From Maratus speciosus (lineage: Eukaryota > Arthropoda > Arachnida > Araneae > Salticidae): a stretch of 64,000 nt of DNA. A program made the translations under genes and the position numbers. Of the stretch, positions 23,714-35,525 are shown in pieces. The notes under the pieces are model-generated. The model was not told where the DNA came from, made no database searches, and saw only the letters and a list, made by a program, of their open reading frames with translations. Every line of letters begins with the position of its first letter. Position 1 is the first letter of the stretch. The stretch spans positions 74,217,974 to 74,281,973 of the forward strand of contig OZ010796.1 of the NCBI GenBank assembly GCA_963932465.1, written 5' to 3'.

Positions 23714-24250
23714 CCCGACTGAAAAGAAGGGTTGTGTGTTTCACGCGTACCTGGGTATGTGGATTTCTTTATACCCTCGAAACATCCCAACGGCTGGATG
23801 GATTTTAATGAATGAGGTCTCTATCGATTCGTCTTAATCGTCCAATGGTTATAGGTTAGGTTTTGTTTTTATAAATTCAAAATGGAGGCCGTAAAATACA
23901 AAATGGCGGTAGCGACGACAAAAAATTACGCACCCTATTGAATGGCATATCATTGGATAGGTCTTTCAAATTGAAGGCAATGTTTGTTTGACTATTTTAC
24001 AGTCAGAAGCTTCGTTTAAATATTACACAACCTGGAAGTTGTGTATGTAGGATTTCTAGATTTACTGCAACTCTAACCATCATAGACATCTATAGGCCTC
24101 ATCAAAACAGTGTTTATAGATAGGAACTAACAATTAAACGCAATTTAAAAGTCACCAATACAAATAAATAAAACAAAATACGTAAATAATATAAAAAATA
24201 GTTTCACATTGATAGAAATAATTAATTGGTTCGCTTTTTAAGCAGTCGGG
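23714..24250. mobile_element. Element with CCCGACTG / CAGTCGGG ends (537 bp)
   Basis: The stretch opens CCCGACTGAAAAGAAGGGTT and closes CAGTCGGG, an 8-bp inverted pair. Inside are GTTTCACGCGTACCTGGGTA, GATGGATTTTAATGAATGAG and two AAAATGG-GG blocks. From memory the opening resembles repeats common in arthropod genomes; this was not checked. There is no coding capacity. Confidence 0.6.
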
Positions 24251-24383
24251 AATTTTGATTTTTTTAAATTAATTGATTTATTGTTTAAGTGCTGAATCCC
24301 GAGGTCATACGAACGTTTTTAAGCTTAAAATATATATTTTATCAAAGTTACTTGGAAAATTAAAAACTACTTACTATACTATA

Positions 24384-26300
24384 CAGGGTGTCCGGTCTCA
24401 ACAGTGTCCAATGGCTAATTCCTAAACCGTTAGTCATAGACATATAGTTCCAATTAAAAATGTTTTAAATCACGTAAAGAAATATTTTAAAAGCGATTTG
24501 GGTCAATAAAAACATTTCTTAAACAATTACGAATTTTAAATTTTTATACGGTCCTCCGGTCCTATAAGTTATATTTAGTGAAATTTGCCTTTTACACTGA
24601 CAAGTAATACAAAAAAAGTCCCGTTATTCTACGATTAAAATTGACCGAGTAATAGCTGTTTAAAGTTGGAGCATATTTTTTGCTGCAAATTGGGGGTCAT
24701 TCACAAATTTAGTCGATATATAATTTCGTCAGATATAAAAAATATCTGGGAGTAAAATTAACAATTCAATATAAATTTGAAATCTTTAATCATTCTGGTA
24801 TATTAATGGGACATATACAATTTGTAATAAACACTTAAGAAGAAAGAAAAAACAGAATTTTTCTTAAATAAAATGATTCTAAATTAACAGCCTCAATTCT
24901 TTACAAAATGATACGTATTTTAAAATATTATTAGATTGCACAAGCCTGCAAAAGTTGGGTTATGTCATGTTTTTTAGCTAATGATAATTGATTCTTGTAT
25001 ACTCTGTACCGCTGAATCCGAAATTGACCTTCATTTTTAACTATCATATCAGGATTTTTCGCTCATTGCAAATTTCAAAGTTAAGGAGTTCAACGTTAAA
25101 ATTGAATTTCCTCCCCCATCTCATCGGACCACTCAGCTGTTTAGCTGTAAGAATCCTAGGATAAGCAAAAATATCGAATAAATTTTTTAATAAAATAAAA
25201 TAAAAAATGTTTTCCATATGTTTTATAGTATGAGATTTTAGCTATATTTTAACTTACACATTTGCGATTTGCAAAAAAAAATCTAACGTGATGGTTAAAA
25301 AGGAAGGTCATTTTCAGATTCAGTGCTAAAAAGTGCGTAAAAATCAGTTATCAAAAGTTAAAAAACACAACCATCTCCGCTACTTTATAGTATTCGATTT
25401 TTGTTATTCTTTAAATTTGAAAATTTATGATTTGCGAAATATCCTGACATGACGGTTAAAAATTAAGGTAATTTTCGGATTCAGTGCTAAAAAATGCATA
25501 AATGTGAAAAACCCAACAATCGCAGTCTTGTATTATCTAATCTAAAACTTTTTCTTAAACACATTGGCAGAAATTTATCCAAAATGTTTTGTGTTATCCT
25601 GTAAAATAAGTATAAATGGTAACCACCGAAAATCTTAATAATATTAGATTGTTATCGGATTTGCGCCAGTATGTAAAATGCAATCTCGATCGGATATTTA
25701 AAAGTGGGTTAAAGTTAGAGTACAAATTTTGAACTGCAAAAACATACATATGATTGTTGAAGTAACATAAAAACTTATAAAAAAACATAATTTTTGTTAA
25801 AAGAAATCATAAGAGAAACAGTCTCAAATCCTGACAAAATATAACCTATGTTATTTTAGCCAATTTGAGACTTAATCATAATACTTGTAGGATTTTTTTT
25901 CAAAGCACAGATACACATGAAGTAAGACCTTCGAATACTTTAAACACTTGGCATATGATCCCTCAAAGCCAAGCCGAACTCATTTGTTTTCAGAGTAGAA
26001 AAGTGGCATAAGTCATGCATTTTTAAAGTTTCATAACTCGCTCAATTTTAGCGTTATATGAATGGGACTTTTTTTGTCTTGCTTGTCAGTGTAATAGGAA
26101 AAAATTACTAAATATAACTTGACCAGGGGACCGTATAAAAATTTAAATTTCGTAATTTTTTAAGAAATGTTTTTATTGACCCAAATCGCTTTTAAAATGT
26201 TTCTTTACCTGATTTAAAACATTTTTGTAATTGGAACTATAAGTCTATGACTAACGGTTTAGGAATTAGCCATTGGACACCGTTGAGGCCGGACACCCTG
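24384..26300. mobile_element. TA-flanked foldback DNA transposon, family A copy 2 (1,917 bp)
   Basis: The ends CAGGGTGTCCGG and CCGGACACCCTG are bordered by TA on both sides. The copy is collinear with 1551-3612 over its whole length, including the shared word GCCTGCAAAAGTTGGGTTAT and the internal inverted blocks. The terminal inverted repeats are about 250 bp. Its TIRs match each other more closely than those of copy 1, which suggests a younger insertion; this is a judgement by eye. The open frame at 25594-25788 is not coding. Confidence 0.88.
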
Positions 26301-26479
26301 TATAATACAGTAAGGGGGGGGGGGGAGATGACAATTAAAGACCTTATTTAATCACTATAAATTAAAAAATGGGTTCCCTATTCTAAAGGTAAAGTCACTG
26401 TTAAATGTATTTATGATTAAAAAATCGCAATATTACATAAATGATAAATCGATTTAAGAAATTTCTACAGCATCCATTC

Positions 26480-27585
26480 CTAAATAAGATGCTGGCAACT
26501 TCAAACACTTAAAACTCGAGCAGTAATTATCGTAGGATACTCATATTTTGTATGGGAAGTATAATCTTTATAAAGCCGGAGCTATTTCTTTTTTTGAACA
26601 GGAACCCCTAAATTTTAATATAGAAGTATATTAAGGCCATGATAACTACAAACACTTTTATCTTGGATGCAAATTTTTGCAGCCTACACAAATTTCTTAT
26701 GATAAACGTAAAAATTTTAAGGGAGTTAGGCTCTGTTGATTTTTTTTTATGATTGCACCATATATTTTTGTAGATGAAAACAAAACATGCTCACAACTTA
26801 AAATGTTGTAACTCGGGTTTTAAAAATGCCAACAAAGTTCCCTCCCTTTTTATTATGATCACGTTTACCATACAAATTATGAGAGTGCTACGACATATAC
26901 AAACCAAGTTATAATTTTCATGGCTTCTTATATTTATGATGTACTATAATTTGGAGGCTTTGATAAGATATCAATAGAGCCACCACCACTAAATGATTAC
27001 GTGTAATATAAGAAATTTGTGCGATATGCTACTACTTGGATCCGATTTAAAAGTGTATATGGTTATCGAGTTCTATACTGAAATTTAGTAGGCTGTGGTT
27101 AAAAATCCAACAATGTCTAATATTCAATTATGTCCCATTGATCAAGCACACAAAATTTCTGTGTCAATTTGTTCACGAGTTATAAGAGTTTAATTTTCTC
27201 AGCCTTATATATATTCACAGTTTTATAAAATTTAGCTGTTGTTAAAAAAAGATAAAGGACCCTGAAAATATACACTCATGATATTAATCATAACAACGTT
27301 TAGTGGTCTTACGACAGTTACAGCCTGAGTTATAGGAAGAAAACGAAATGACATGACCCCCTCATGAGCATCCCTTTGTAAAACTTATGCGCTGTGAGAA
27401 TTAAATAAGTATAAGTATTATAAATTATAGGTATTTTCAATTTTAAGAATCTTTTTTGTATATACAAAAACATTGTAGGCTTCAATAAAAAATAGACAGA
27501 GACACCTCCCCCTCTCCACCTCTAATAGAATCACCTTACCGCGAGATTTGCGCGATCTGCTACAATCTGGTTTCAAGTTATAAGT

Positions 27586-27621
<36 letters not shown>

Positions 27622-28030
27622 CGAGCCCTTATTTTTGCGCTACACTAAAATTTAAGGAGCTTCTCTGAAAAAACAAAAAATCTCTCATCGTCCTTTATAA
27701 AGATTGCATTTACCATACAAAATATGAACGCGCTACGACAAAAGCATTCCGAGTTATAAGTGTTTTAAGTTGTAAATAGCTTATATTTATGGCGTACTAA
27801 AATATTGAGGCTTAGATAAAACAAAAATCAACTCCCCTCCCAGCCCCCGCTAAAACTGTAACGTTTACCATACAAAATTTGAGCAGGCCACGGCAATTTC
27901 TATCCGAGTTTATAAGTGTTTGTGATTATCAGGCCCTTATATTCGCACTGCACTAAAATTTTGGAAGCTCCAATTTAAAAAACGGACAAAGTCCTCGGTT
28001 ACATTTCGCCAGTTTGCAAAAGCACAGTTT
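26480..28030 (+). repeat. Divergent satellite-like repeat (block 2)
   Basis: Units of roughly 150 bp carry GTTTACCATACAAAAT, GAGTTATAAGTGTTT, CTTATATTTATGGCGTACTA and a pyrimidine-rich CTCCC segment. Good examples of the first word are near 27708 and 27869. The units are diverged and partly scrambled. Related blocks lie at 20691-21140 and 42720-44160. Confidence 0.65.
27587..27619. repeat. Poly(T) tract, 33 nt
   Basis: An uninterrupted T run inside the divergent satellite block. It is a simple homopolymer, with no sign of a retrotransposon body attached. Confidence 0.9.
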
Positions 28031-28479
28031 GAACGTACTGCTACAATTTAACGTGTATTAAGATAGTTTAACTTTTTAGTGGCCTTAATTCATCTTTTTT
28101 TTTTTATATAAAATTTAGATAGTTCCATAAAAAACCCTTTTGAGTTACCCGATAATGGCACCTTATGATGTTGAACCACACTATATTTGGCAGGTTTAGA
28201 ATTACAGTCGGAGTTTTGGGGGCGTGGGGGAAGGTATATTGACCGATACGCGGATGCCAAAACATCATACTTCGAGATATTGGGAATGTGGTCATGGATT
28301 TTATTAACTCCAAAATTTACAATATTTTTTATTGTTCCAAACAAACTGTTGTTATGCTTTTCCTGTCTGTAACTCTATCATATAATGTATAATCTATAAA
28401 TGACAGGTTGTTTTTTGACCATTTGCTCGTCGGCTCACTTTTGTCAGACTAATAGGGAGGTTTCTTTCAAATGATAACC

Positions 28480-28600
28480 TTCTCATCCGCCAATCACGAC
28501 TGTGCAGTTGACTTCCATAACAGCCACAATCCTAACGGCTACCAATCAAAACTTTTCTCCAAGATTGTTTTACCTCCAACAGTTGATTTGTGACGTCATT
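28480..28600 (+). promoter_or_regulatory. Possible CCAAT/CRE-type cluster upstream of hAT
   Basis: Within 110 bp there are two CCAAT words (CGCCAATCACG near 28490, TACCAATCAAAAC near 28540) and a palindromic TGACGTCA at 28592-28599. They lie 440-550 bp before the transposase start. The combination resembles animal promoter elements but could be chance or belong to an older insertion. Confidence 0.2.
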
Positions 28601-29035
28601 TGCAAATATCCCATATCTTCCTTTTTTTACTTTCCTTTTTTTTAAACAATTAAAATAAATATTATCAACAAAAAATCATGTACATAATCTAATTAATTAT
28701 GTTAGCAAACAATGTGCGAAATGGAACAAAATAAAACACCAAATGCTCTATCTGCTTGAAATCAAGTAAAGAAGATGCATAATCTGTAGAAAAACACCTT
28801 TCAACTTGTCACCTTATGCAAATAAAGCGCTGATTTTAAAATCACGTGATTCACATGCAATTTAGTGCTGTCACGTTATAAAAATTATTCTTGCCGAATG
28901 GTAGGTACGCGAGTGTTTTGGTGAACCAAATATATTACAATGCCTTTATAATTTTTTTTCATGTGAATGCACATTTTAAAATTATTTATAAAATTTTAAA
29001 AAATTGAATGAGAATTTATTTCTTCGAAAACTATT

Positions 29036-30742
29036 ATGCAAACCATTAGTTCATTTCCAATATGCAGTAGTGATTTACAAACTGCTTCTGATATTTCTGA
29101 CTTTATATGTAAAAATAAACCTACAATACTAGATGGAAATTTTTTCGAAAAAATTGAAAATAAGTCTTCAGGTGGTAGAATTGTAGCAAAATGCACCAAG
29201 TGTAACAGTGAGGTAAAAGCCTCAAATAATTGCACTTCCAATCTTGTAACCCACCTCAAAAGGAAGCATGGAATCAATTATTTGGAAGAATATCGTGCCT
29301 ATTTAAAGGAGTCAAAAAAACAACGAAAATCATCAAATGTTTCTGGGCAATCAAGTCGAAACGTATATTTGCAGGATCATTTTGACAAAGATGTAGTAAA
29401 TTATTTTATTGATTCGATGATTTCACTAAGAAGCATTGATAATATTTATTTCCACAATATAATTAAAAACATTAATTCTTGTTCAAAATCTTTTAACATA
29501 ATGAGTCGTAGGGCCCTCGGCCGAAAAATTGCAATATATTACGATGAACAAGTAGAAAATATTAAACGTGAGTTGGAAGATATCGAATTCGTTTGTATAA
29601 CCACAGACATATGGTCAGGGCGACGAAGAAGTTTCTTAGGAGTGACAGCTCACTGGATTCATCCGGAAACATTAAAACGGATTTCTAGAGCTATAGCTTG
29701 TCAAAGATTCAAAGGAACTCATAGTTACGACAAAATTTATGACCATCTTATGAACATCTACAAAAAGGTTGAATTGAATTCTGCAAAAGTAATAGCTGCG
29801 ATTACTGATAATGGTGGTAATTTTGTGAAAGCATTTAAAATTTTTGGAATTGAAGAAAAATGTATTTTAGAAGATACTGGTGATTTAGATGCGCAATACA
29901 ATTCATGTAGTACGGAGTGTGATTCTGACACTACGTCTAGCATAGATGATGATGTAGAAGATATAATTGATTTAAATGAGTGTTTACCTTTACATTTTAG
30001 ATGTGCGTCACATACACTTAGTTTGTGTGCAACTACTGATTCTAACAATGTTCTGGAAAGCCAAGACACAGAAATTTCAAAAATACACGAACAAGTGATG
30101 AAAAAATGTAATATTTTTTGGAGAGCAGCATGTCGACCTAAATCTTCAGAAATTATCATCTCCATTTTGGGACATACTCTTAGTCGACCTAACGCAACGC
30201 GATGGAATAGTTTATTTGACGCCATGAAACAATTTCTATCGATAAAAGAAAAATCTGCTATTTTGAGCAAGGAATTAGATTTGAAAACTTCATTTAAAGA
30301 TCAGGATTTCACATATATAGAAGAATACGTTAAATGTAGTAAACATATTGCCGCGGCTTTAGATATCCTTCAAGGAGAAAAAGAAACGTATTTTGGGATT
30401 TTGTTACCAACTTTGCTATCATTACGACATAAATTACAAAAATCATTGACAGAAGATTTTATGTATTGCCGACCTTTGGCCGAAGCTTATTTAGAAAGTA
30501 TAGAAAACAGGTTTAGTCAGTATTTTGATATTTCATCTCGCCAAGCAGAAATAGCCGTAATTGCAACTTTATGTCATCCATTTTTTTTAAAATTCAAGTG
30601 GCTGTCTTGTATTAGCGATTCAGCTTATACAAAAATTAAAATGTTGTTTATTACTGAATTGACAAAAGAAATGAAATCTAACGAATCTCTGGATATAATG
30701 AGTTCTGTCAATAGTGAAGAAAGAGAACTTTTTCTTTATTGA
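29036..30742 (+). CDS. hAT transposase with BED zinc finger, main part
   Basis: 568 residues from the ATG at 29036, on one continuous frame without introns. Near the N-terminus is a BED-type zinc finger (C53, C56, H73, H78), a DNA-binding domain common in hAT transposases. The RNase H-like catalytic fold is recognisable by TTDIWS (D191), AAITDNGGNF (D258), the FRCASHTLSL block (C323, H326) and TRWNSLFDAM (R389, W390). An acidic stretch at about 295-315 is a typical insertion. Chemistry in the family is cut-and-paste transposition in the nucleus, producing 8-bp target duplications. The frame ends at 30742, before the C-terminal dimerisation domain, which continues in another frame from 30714. 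This looks like a recent single frameshift in an otherwise well-preserved gene. A domesticated ZBED-like host gene is less likely given the frameshift. Confidence 0.88.
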   Translation: MQTISSFPICSSDLQTASDISDFICKNKPTILDGNFFEKIENKSSGGRIVAKCTKCNSEVKASNNCTSNLVTHLKRKHGINYLEEYRAYLKESKKQRKSSNVSGQSSRNVYLQDHFDKDVVNYFIDSMISLRSIDNIYFHNIIKNINSCSKSFNIMSRRALGRKIAIYYDEQVENIKRELEDIEFVCITTDIWSGRRRSFLGVTAHWIHPETLKRISRAIACQRFKGTHSYDKIYDHLMNIYKKVELNSAKVIAAITDNGGNFVKAFKIFGIEEKCILEDTGDLDAQYNSCSTECDSDTTSSIDDDVEDIIDLNECLPLHFRCASHTLSLCATTDSNNVLESQDTEISKIHEQVMKKCNIFWRAACRPKSSEIIISILGHTLSRPNATRWNSLFDAMKQFLSIKEKSAILSKELDLKTSFKDQDFTYIEEYVKCSKHIAAALDILQGEKETYFGILLPTLLSLRHKLQKSLTEDFMYCRPLAEAYLESIENRFSQYFDISSRQAEIAVIATLCHPFFLKFKWLSCISDSAYTKIKMLFITELTKEMKSNESLDIMSSVNSEERELFLY

Positions 30743-31031
30743 TTCTGATCATGAAGAAACAAAACAAGACCCTAAAAGGAAAGCAGAACTATTGTACGCG
30801 CATTTCTGTTTGGAGGAAAACAAAGATCTAAGTGTATTGAATTCTTATAAAGAGATTAAAAAAATCTTCATTAAATATAACACACCGCTACCCTCGTCGG
30901 CATCTGTAGAAAGATTATTTTCTTTTGCAACTATTACAAATTATTGTAAAGCTAATAGGCTTTCTGACGAAATGTTTGAAAAACGTGTTGTTTTAAAAGC
31001 CAATCTTAAATATAACGAAGAATGCTTATAA
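30714..31031 (+). pseudogene. hAT transposase C-terminal dimerisation domain, frameshifted
   Basis: This frame overlaps the end of the main transposase frame and carries the missing C-terminus. The motif SSASVERLFSFATI includes the conserved glutamate of hAT enzymes, which is the third acidic catalytic residue, and NRLSDEMFEKRVVLKANL matches the family's dimerisation signature. The frame change must lie at or near the T-rich stretch at 30728-30738. An ATG at 30714 exists, but separate translation is unlikely. Either the copy is inactivated by one indel or the indel is a sequencing error at a homopolymer; the sequence alone cannot tell which. Confidence 0.85.
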
Positions 31032-31565
31032 AAATTTGAAATATATTTTAATGCCAAAAGGAAAAATGTTTCCTTCAAAGTTAAAAAGTAATAATCGTAT
31101 CTTTTCAGCGTATATTTTCGTACTTGACTTTTTTAATAACAAAGTATGTTACTGCTTCATTTTCTAATTTTGTAAATTTGTTTAATTTTTTATATGGTTT
31201 AATTATGTCTAATTTCAGAAAGAAATTTTGTAATTTTATTAAATAAATGTAATTGTAACTAAAATATCAATGTCTCTGAAATTTAAATGTTCATAGTTTT
31301 ATTATGGTAACTATAAGTTATATAGTAATAGAATCCTACATGTGCTCGTAAAAACTAACCTGACTAGAAAAGGGGGAGGAGGACATGAGTGGGGGGGGGG
31401 TTATGATTGGGCTGAGTCAACTAGCTATCTTTGGAGCACTCTCCTTTATATTTAATCTTTTCATGCAAATAATTTATTTCTATTAAATTTTTAAATACGA
31501 ACTTTTAAGAACGGTAAAAATCCTTAATTTATTTTAATTGCATTTTAAAACGAAGAGTGTTTACT
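31032..31565. other. hAT 3' flank, nothing further recognised
   Basis: A+T-rich 3' region of the transposon followed by flanking DNA with a run of ten G near 31391. The right terminal repeat must lie in or near here but was not identified. Confidence 0.35.
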
Positions 31566-31569
31566 TTAA

Positions 31570-31769
31570 CACTATTTTTACCGGTGTCAAATGACACCTT
31601 TTCAAAGTTTTTATTTGTGTTTATTTTGCTCGTAGTTTTTGAATGCAATAAGCATAAAAATGTCTTCAATGTATTGAAAATAATTTGTAATTCTTTCAAT
31701 CTAAAATTACAAATGAAAAATCATAAATCGAAAACTTTTAAAAGGTGTCATTTGACATTAAAAAAAGTG
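31570..31769. mobile_element. TTAA-flanked MITE, family C relative (200 bp)
   Basis: TTAA lies at 31566-31569 and 31770-31773. The ends begin CACTATTTTTACC and finish AAAAAAAGTG. The palindrome GGTGTCAAATGACACC at 31583-31598 is mirrored by GGTGTCATTTGACA at 31744-31757. It resembles the element at 12189-13093 in ends and palindrome position. Confidence 0.85.
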
Positions 31770-32019
31770 TTAAAGAAGATATAATTAAATGTACTTTCCA
31801 ATGCTGCTTGCACGAGTCTATTTTTTGTGGGTTATGATTTTCAGATATTCACAAGTGAAGAAATTTAAGGGTTTAGCTGTGCAAATAAGTTTCAAAATAA
31901 AACTCTTTAATAAATAAAACGTATTTATTTATTATAGAAAAAGAGAAAATGTTATCAAATTAGTAACTATGATAAACCTTTTTTTTAAAAAACTGTTTGC
32001 AATGCAAATTAATATTTAA

Positions 32020-32309
32020 CTGATGTTACCGGTCTGACAGACCGGTGCTTTTTTCAATTTTCATAGTTTAACTTGAAAATTTCAGTTTATCTACAAATAC
32101 TACTAAAAATTTGTTTCGTTTGGAACTTTAGTACTAACACCAGAGACTTTTGAATAGGTGAATTTTAATTATAACACTCCTGTCCAAAAGTTTAGTACAA
32201 AAACAACATCTTATGAGTTAATCGTGGCTTTTATTCATCTTTCGATGAAGCGGTCTCACAGACCTCTTCACAGTAGTTATGTGACAATTTCTGTGACATC
32301 AGTTAAAGA
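32020..32309 (-). mobile_element. TTAA MITE, family G copy (290 bp)
   Basis: TTAA lies at 32016-32019 and 32310-32313. The palindrome CCGGTCTGACAGACCGG at 32029-32045 lies just inside the left end. The other end carries GGTCTCACAGACC and finishes ACATCAGTTAAAGA. It is in the opposite orientation to the copies at 32546 and 35801. Confidence 0.82.
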
Positions 32310-32545
32310 TTAATCTAAAATTGTAGATTTAGTTAATGGCAAATTCTTGTCGAAGTTAAAGTTAAGTCATTTAATTGAAAAAAAAGTATCCAACTTTATT
32401 TGATTTCATTGAAACTAACCTTATATTTTGAAGATAATGGTTTTTTCATTCCTTTATTTATTTTATTTTTTATCATGGTATATTTTTTTTATTTAATTAT
32501 AAATGTACAATTGTAAAAAGATGTTTGAATAGTTTGGCATATTAA

Positions 32546-32829
32546 ACCTTAACTGCTGTGACAAAAGTTGTCGCATATTTACTGTGAGGCGGTCTGTGAG
32601 ACTGCTAAATCGAAGGATGAATAAAGAGGTCCTTTAACTCATAGGATGCTGTTTCTGTACTAAACTTTATCGTCAAGTCAAATATAATTAAAATTCCCTT
32701 ATTCAGAAGACTCTAGCGATATTCCTAAGGATCCAAATGAAACAAAGTTTCACTAGTATCTGTAGTTAAACTGAAAATTACAAGCTAAATATTGAAAAAA
32801 GCAGCGGTCTATGAGACTGCTCACAGAAA
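32546..32829 (+). mobile_element. TTAA MITE, family G copy (about 284 bp)
   Basis: The left TTAA is at 32542-32545, followed by ACCTTAACTGCTGTGAC. GGTCTGTGAGACTG and GGTCTATGAGACTG palindromes occur near the two ends. The right boundary (TTAA at 32830-32833) is less certain. The interior CATAGGATG-TGTTT-TGTACT block is shared with 35801-36088. Confidence 0.72.
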
Positions 32830-32834
32830 TTAAA

Positions 32835-33800
32835 TGTTAATATTTAACTGCTGTAAATGGTCTCTGAGACAGATACCATTTAACGCTTTCCAACGCATTC
32901 AGAATACTGTAACAAAACTTTACCGTATACTAGGGGGAGGGGGGAGCTGTTTTAGAAGTTTGCAGGTTCCAATTTGACCCGCTGTTCGGAAGCTAGTTTG
33001 TTTTCATCGTAGGTCAGGTTAATTTCTACTTTTTAGTTCGGATCGGGTTTGGGTCCGTTGACTTCTACTTTTTGCTGTTGGCCGGATTAACTTCTACTTT
33101 TTTGCTGCGATGCGCGTTTGGCCGGGTTGACTTTTTTGCTGCAGTTTAGGGTTCGGGTCAGATTGACTTACTTTATTTAGGGCTCGGGTTGGTGTCGAAT
33201 TGGGTTTTCACTCTTGCGAGAAGGGTTCGGTTTGACCCGATTTTTCAAAAGGATGTCTAAATATTTTTCCCGATGTAAACTATACTCAGCAAACACTCCC
33301 AAAACACTTCCCGACACTCCCAAAAAATTATTTAGGGAATAATTGTTAATATTTTGCAAAGTAAAATATATAGAGTGGACGCCTCCGAACCGTGAAATAT
33401 GTCCGTTATTCATAATTAATAGCATATACAGTTAAATCTCCATACGGACGCTCCCGAATAGTGGGCACCTCTATTTAGCGTAACTTTTCAATTCCCAACA
33501 CAAATATTTGTCTCTGAATAGCGCACACGTCCGAATAAGTGACAAATTCGTGAGCCCTGTTCAGCGGTGACCCTTGTTTTAGAGGTTCTAGTGTATTTTA
33601 ATACTATCGAGTATATACTAGAGGTTTATTTTCCTATATAAAAGTTAAAATTTATATTAAAGATGTAAATGTAGACTTCATTATATAATACCATTATAAT
33701 ATGAATTATTTTTCCTTCCTTTTGGTTTCGGGTCGACGAAACTTTTGTGGCCGGGTTTCAGTTTGACTTTTAATGGAATTTTCGGGTTCGTGTCTGGACA
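32835..33800. repeat. GGGTCGGGTT-type degenerate repeat region
   Basis: Short G-rich words such as GGGTTCGGGTC, GGTTGACTTCTACTTTTT and TTTGCTGC recur between 32980 and 33240, and again at 33725-33800, where the stretch ends TCTGGACAACCCTAC. Similar GGGTCGGGT words appear at 37900-38020. These look like remnants of old DNA transposons, but no ends could be paired. The minus-strand frame at 33177-33425 is not recognisable. Confidence 0.4.
33429..33593. mobile_element. Small pogo/Tigger-like MITE (165 bp)
   Basis: TA borders both ends. The left end CAGTTAAATCTCCATACGGA pairs imperfectly with the right end GAGGTTCTAGTG. CAGT-AA-CTC termini with a TA target are typical of pogo/Tigger elements. 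It is non-coding. The pairing is short and imperfect, so confidence is moderate. Confidence 0.5.
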
Positions 33801-34033
33801 ACCCTACCTGTTTAGGACACTAAGTGGGGTAAAACAAAACTTTTAGGTGGGATGTTTGAAAAGTGAAGGCAAAACTTTTGTTTTAGTACATGCCCAAACT
33901 GTAGAAGCTTGCTAGATGACAATAATAAACTAGAATTTTTTGGAAATTCTAAAATAAAAGAAAAACACAGAAAAAGCTATTGAAATAAAAAAAATCCATT
34001 CGTTTCCAAATCACGTCAAAAGTTATTTTTAGG

Positions 34034-34150
34034 TAGATTTCGTATGAACTACTACCTATTACATTTTCCCCTATGTTGGAATTTCTGAAAAAGTTTTGCA
34101 GATCTACACCGATCATGACCCCTAGAACTCAAAACCACCCTCAGTAAAAA

Positions 34151-34189
<39 letters not shown>

Positions 34190-35435
34190 CTTTTTTATGG
34201 ACACGATAACTTCCGTAATTCTTCCCAAATCTCTGCCAAACTGATACATAAAATCAAGGGGCATAAAATCTCGGTCAAGCTCGTTAATGGGCAAAATCAG
34301 ACCAAGGGGATGGAAATAGGGAGGGGTTTTGTGAAAACCGAAAAAACCCCATAACTTCTTAATTTTTGTACATATCAAATCAGTTTAAAGGTTTTATTAC
34401 TTCTAAAAATAGGACCAAAAATTTATGTATGACAGATTTTTGATAAAATTAAAAATGGGGTCAAAAGGCGCAAAAAATAGGGTTTTTAGGAGAAAAAATT
34501 CATAACTTCGTCAATTCTTAAGATATCAAATACAATTAATTTTATTATAAATCTCCTTGAATATTATCTACAACTTTTATATTTGACAAGTTTTTGATAG
34601 GACCAATTCGTAGCGCAAAGAAAATTAAAAACGAAAACAAAAAAAAGGGGGTGTAGGGGGGGGGGTGTAGGTGGAAGAAAAAAAATCCATAACTTCGTAA
34701 ATTCACAAGATATAAAATCCCCATGAATTTATCATATATCTTGTTAATATATCTACAACATTTATATTGACAAGTAGGACCAATTCTTACAGCAAAAACA
34801 AATTAAAATTACATAGTGGTTGAAAAAAAAAATCATCATATTAAGGGCATATTCAAATCCAAATTGCTTATTTTTGACTCATTTTTAAATTTATTTTTGC
34901 TCTAAAACGCATCCAATTGGTAGATTCTCTTATTCAGAAACTCTATAATGTACCGTAATGGTCGACTTTTTGATAGAGGCAGAATATATTTCAAAAAATG
35001 ATGTCAAATTGGGCATTTTGAACCGAATTTCCCGAAGCGATTGTGTTGAAAATGAAAAATATTGTCTTACTGAGAAAATAATTGTTTATAAATCAAGTTT
35101 TAATTAATTGAACAAAATATAAAAACACAGGTCGCTTATAAATCTCTGCAAAAACAACGTCAACAAGTTTAATATTTTTTATTTTAAAAATGAATGTGAA
35201 AATGTGCCAAAAAATTTTAAGTTGTTGTGCATGGAAAAATATTTTTTTTAATACCGCCTTAACATGATTCTGATAAAACCATCTATCTCTTATATAAAAA
35301 TGAAATAAAAAATCGTCAAAAAGCGGCCAAATAAAATTGTTAAAGTGGCTTTATCTCTAATAATGATTTAGCTTTTTTTGTTGAAATTAGCAATTAACTT
35401 CGAAATCTACCTGCGCCTGTAGGCCGGGCCGGCAG
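34034..35435 (+). repeat. Long dispersed repeat, family F copy 1 (about 1.4 kb)
   Basis: Collinear with 52236-53550 from TAGATTTCGTATGAA to the G+C-rich end CTGCGCCTGTAGGCCGGGCC. The outermost words TAGATTTCG and CGAAATCTA are inverted, and beyond the right one lies a hairpin-prone CCTGCGCC...GGCAGG stretch. This copy has gained an (AT)n run. The frame at 34187-34378 is not maintained in the other copy. The class is unknown; a Helitron-like or TIR element are both possible. Confidence 0.75.
34153..34184. repeat. (AT)n microsatellite
   Basis: A pure AT dinucleotide run inside the first family F copy. The second copy has only a short A run at the same place, so this microsatellite arose after the copies separated. 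Confidence 0.9.
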
Positions 35436-35525
35436 GAATTTTTGTACTTTTAAAAAGGAATCTGTAAATGTGTCGGAAAGTCGCGCATTGTTTAGCGGAG
35501 AGAGAAAGATTTCATTTATGTATAT

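Larger units (their letters stand above)
28860..31260 (+). mobile_element. hAT-superfamily transposon (ends not located)
   Basis: The body of the element is defined by the transposase at 29036-31031. I could not find a convincing pair of short terminal inverted repeats or an 8-bp target duplication, so the limits given are approximate. A polyadenylation-like AATAAA near 31243 follows the coding region. Confidence 0.6.

Noticed and set aside
28090..28372. Three overlapping open frames on both strands
   Set aside because: Overlapping frames on opposite strands with no conserved motif; treated as chance openings near the hAT element.
29758..30270. 170-codon minus-strand frame
   Set aside because: It lies entirely opposite the hAT transposase and is a shadow of that coding sequence.
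31557..31784. 75-codon plus-strand frame
   Set aside because: It coincides almost exactly with a 200-bp TTAA MITE, whose palindromic ends create the apparent frame.
34187..34378. 63-codon frame also partly visible at 52341-52532
   Set aside because: Both lie in family F copies and start with similar residues, but they soon fall out of frame with each other, so there is no sign of selection on a protein.
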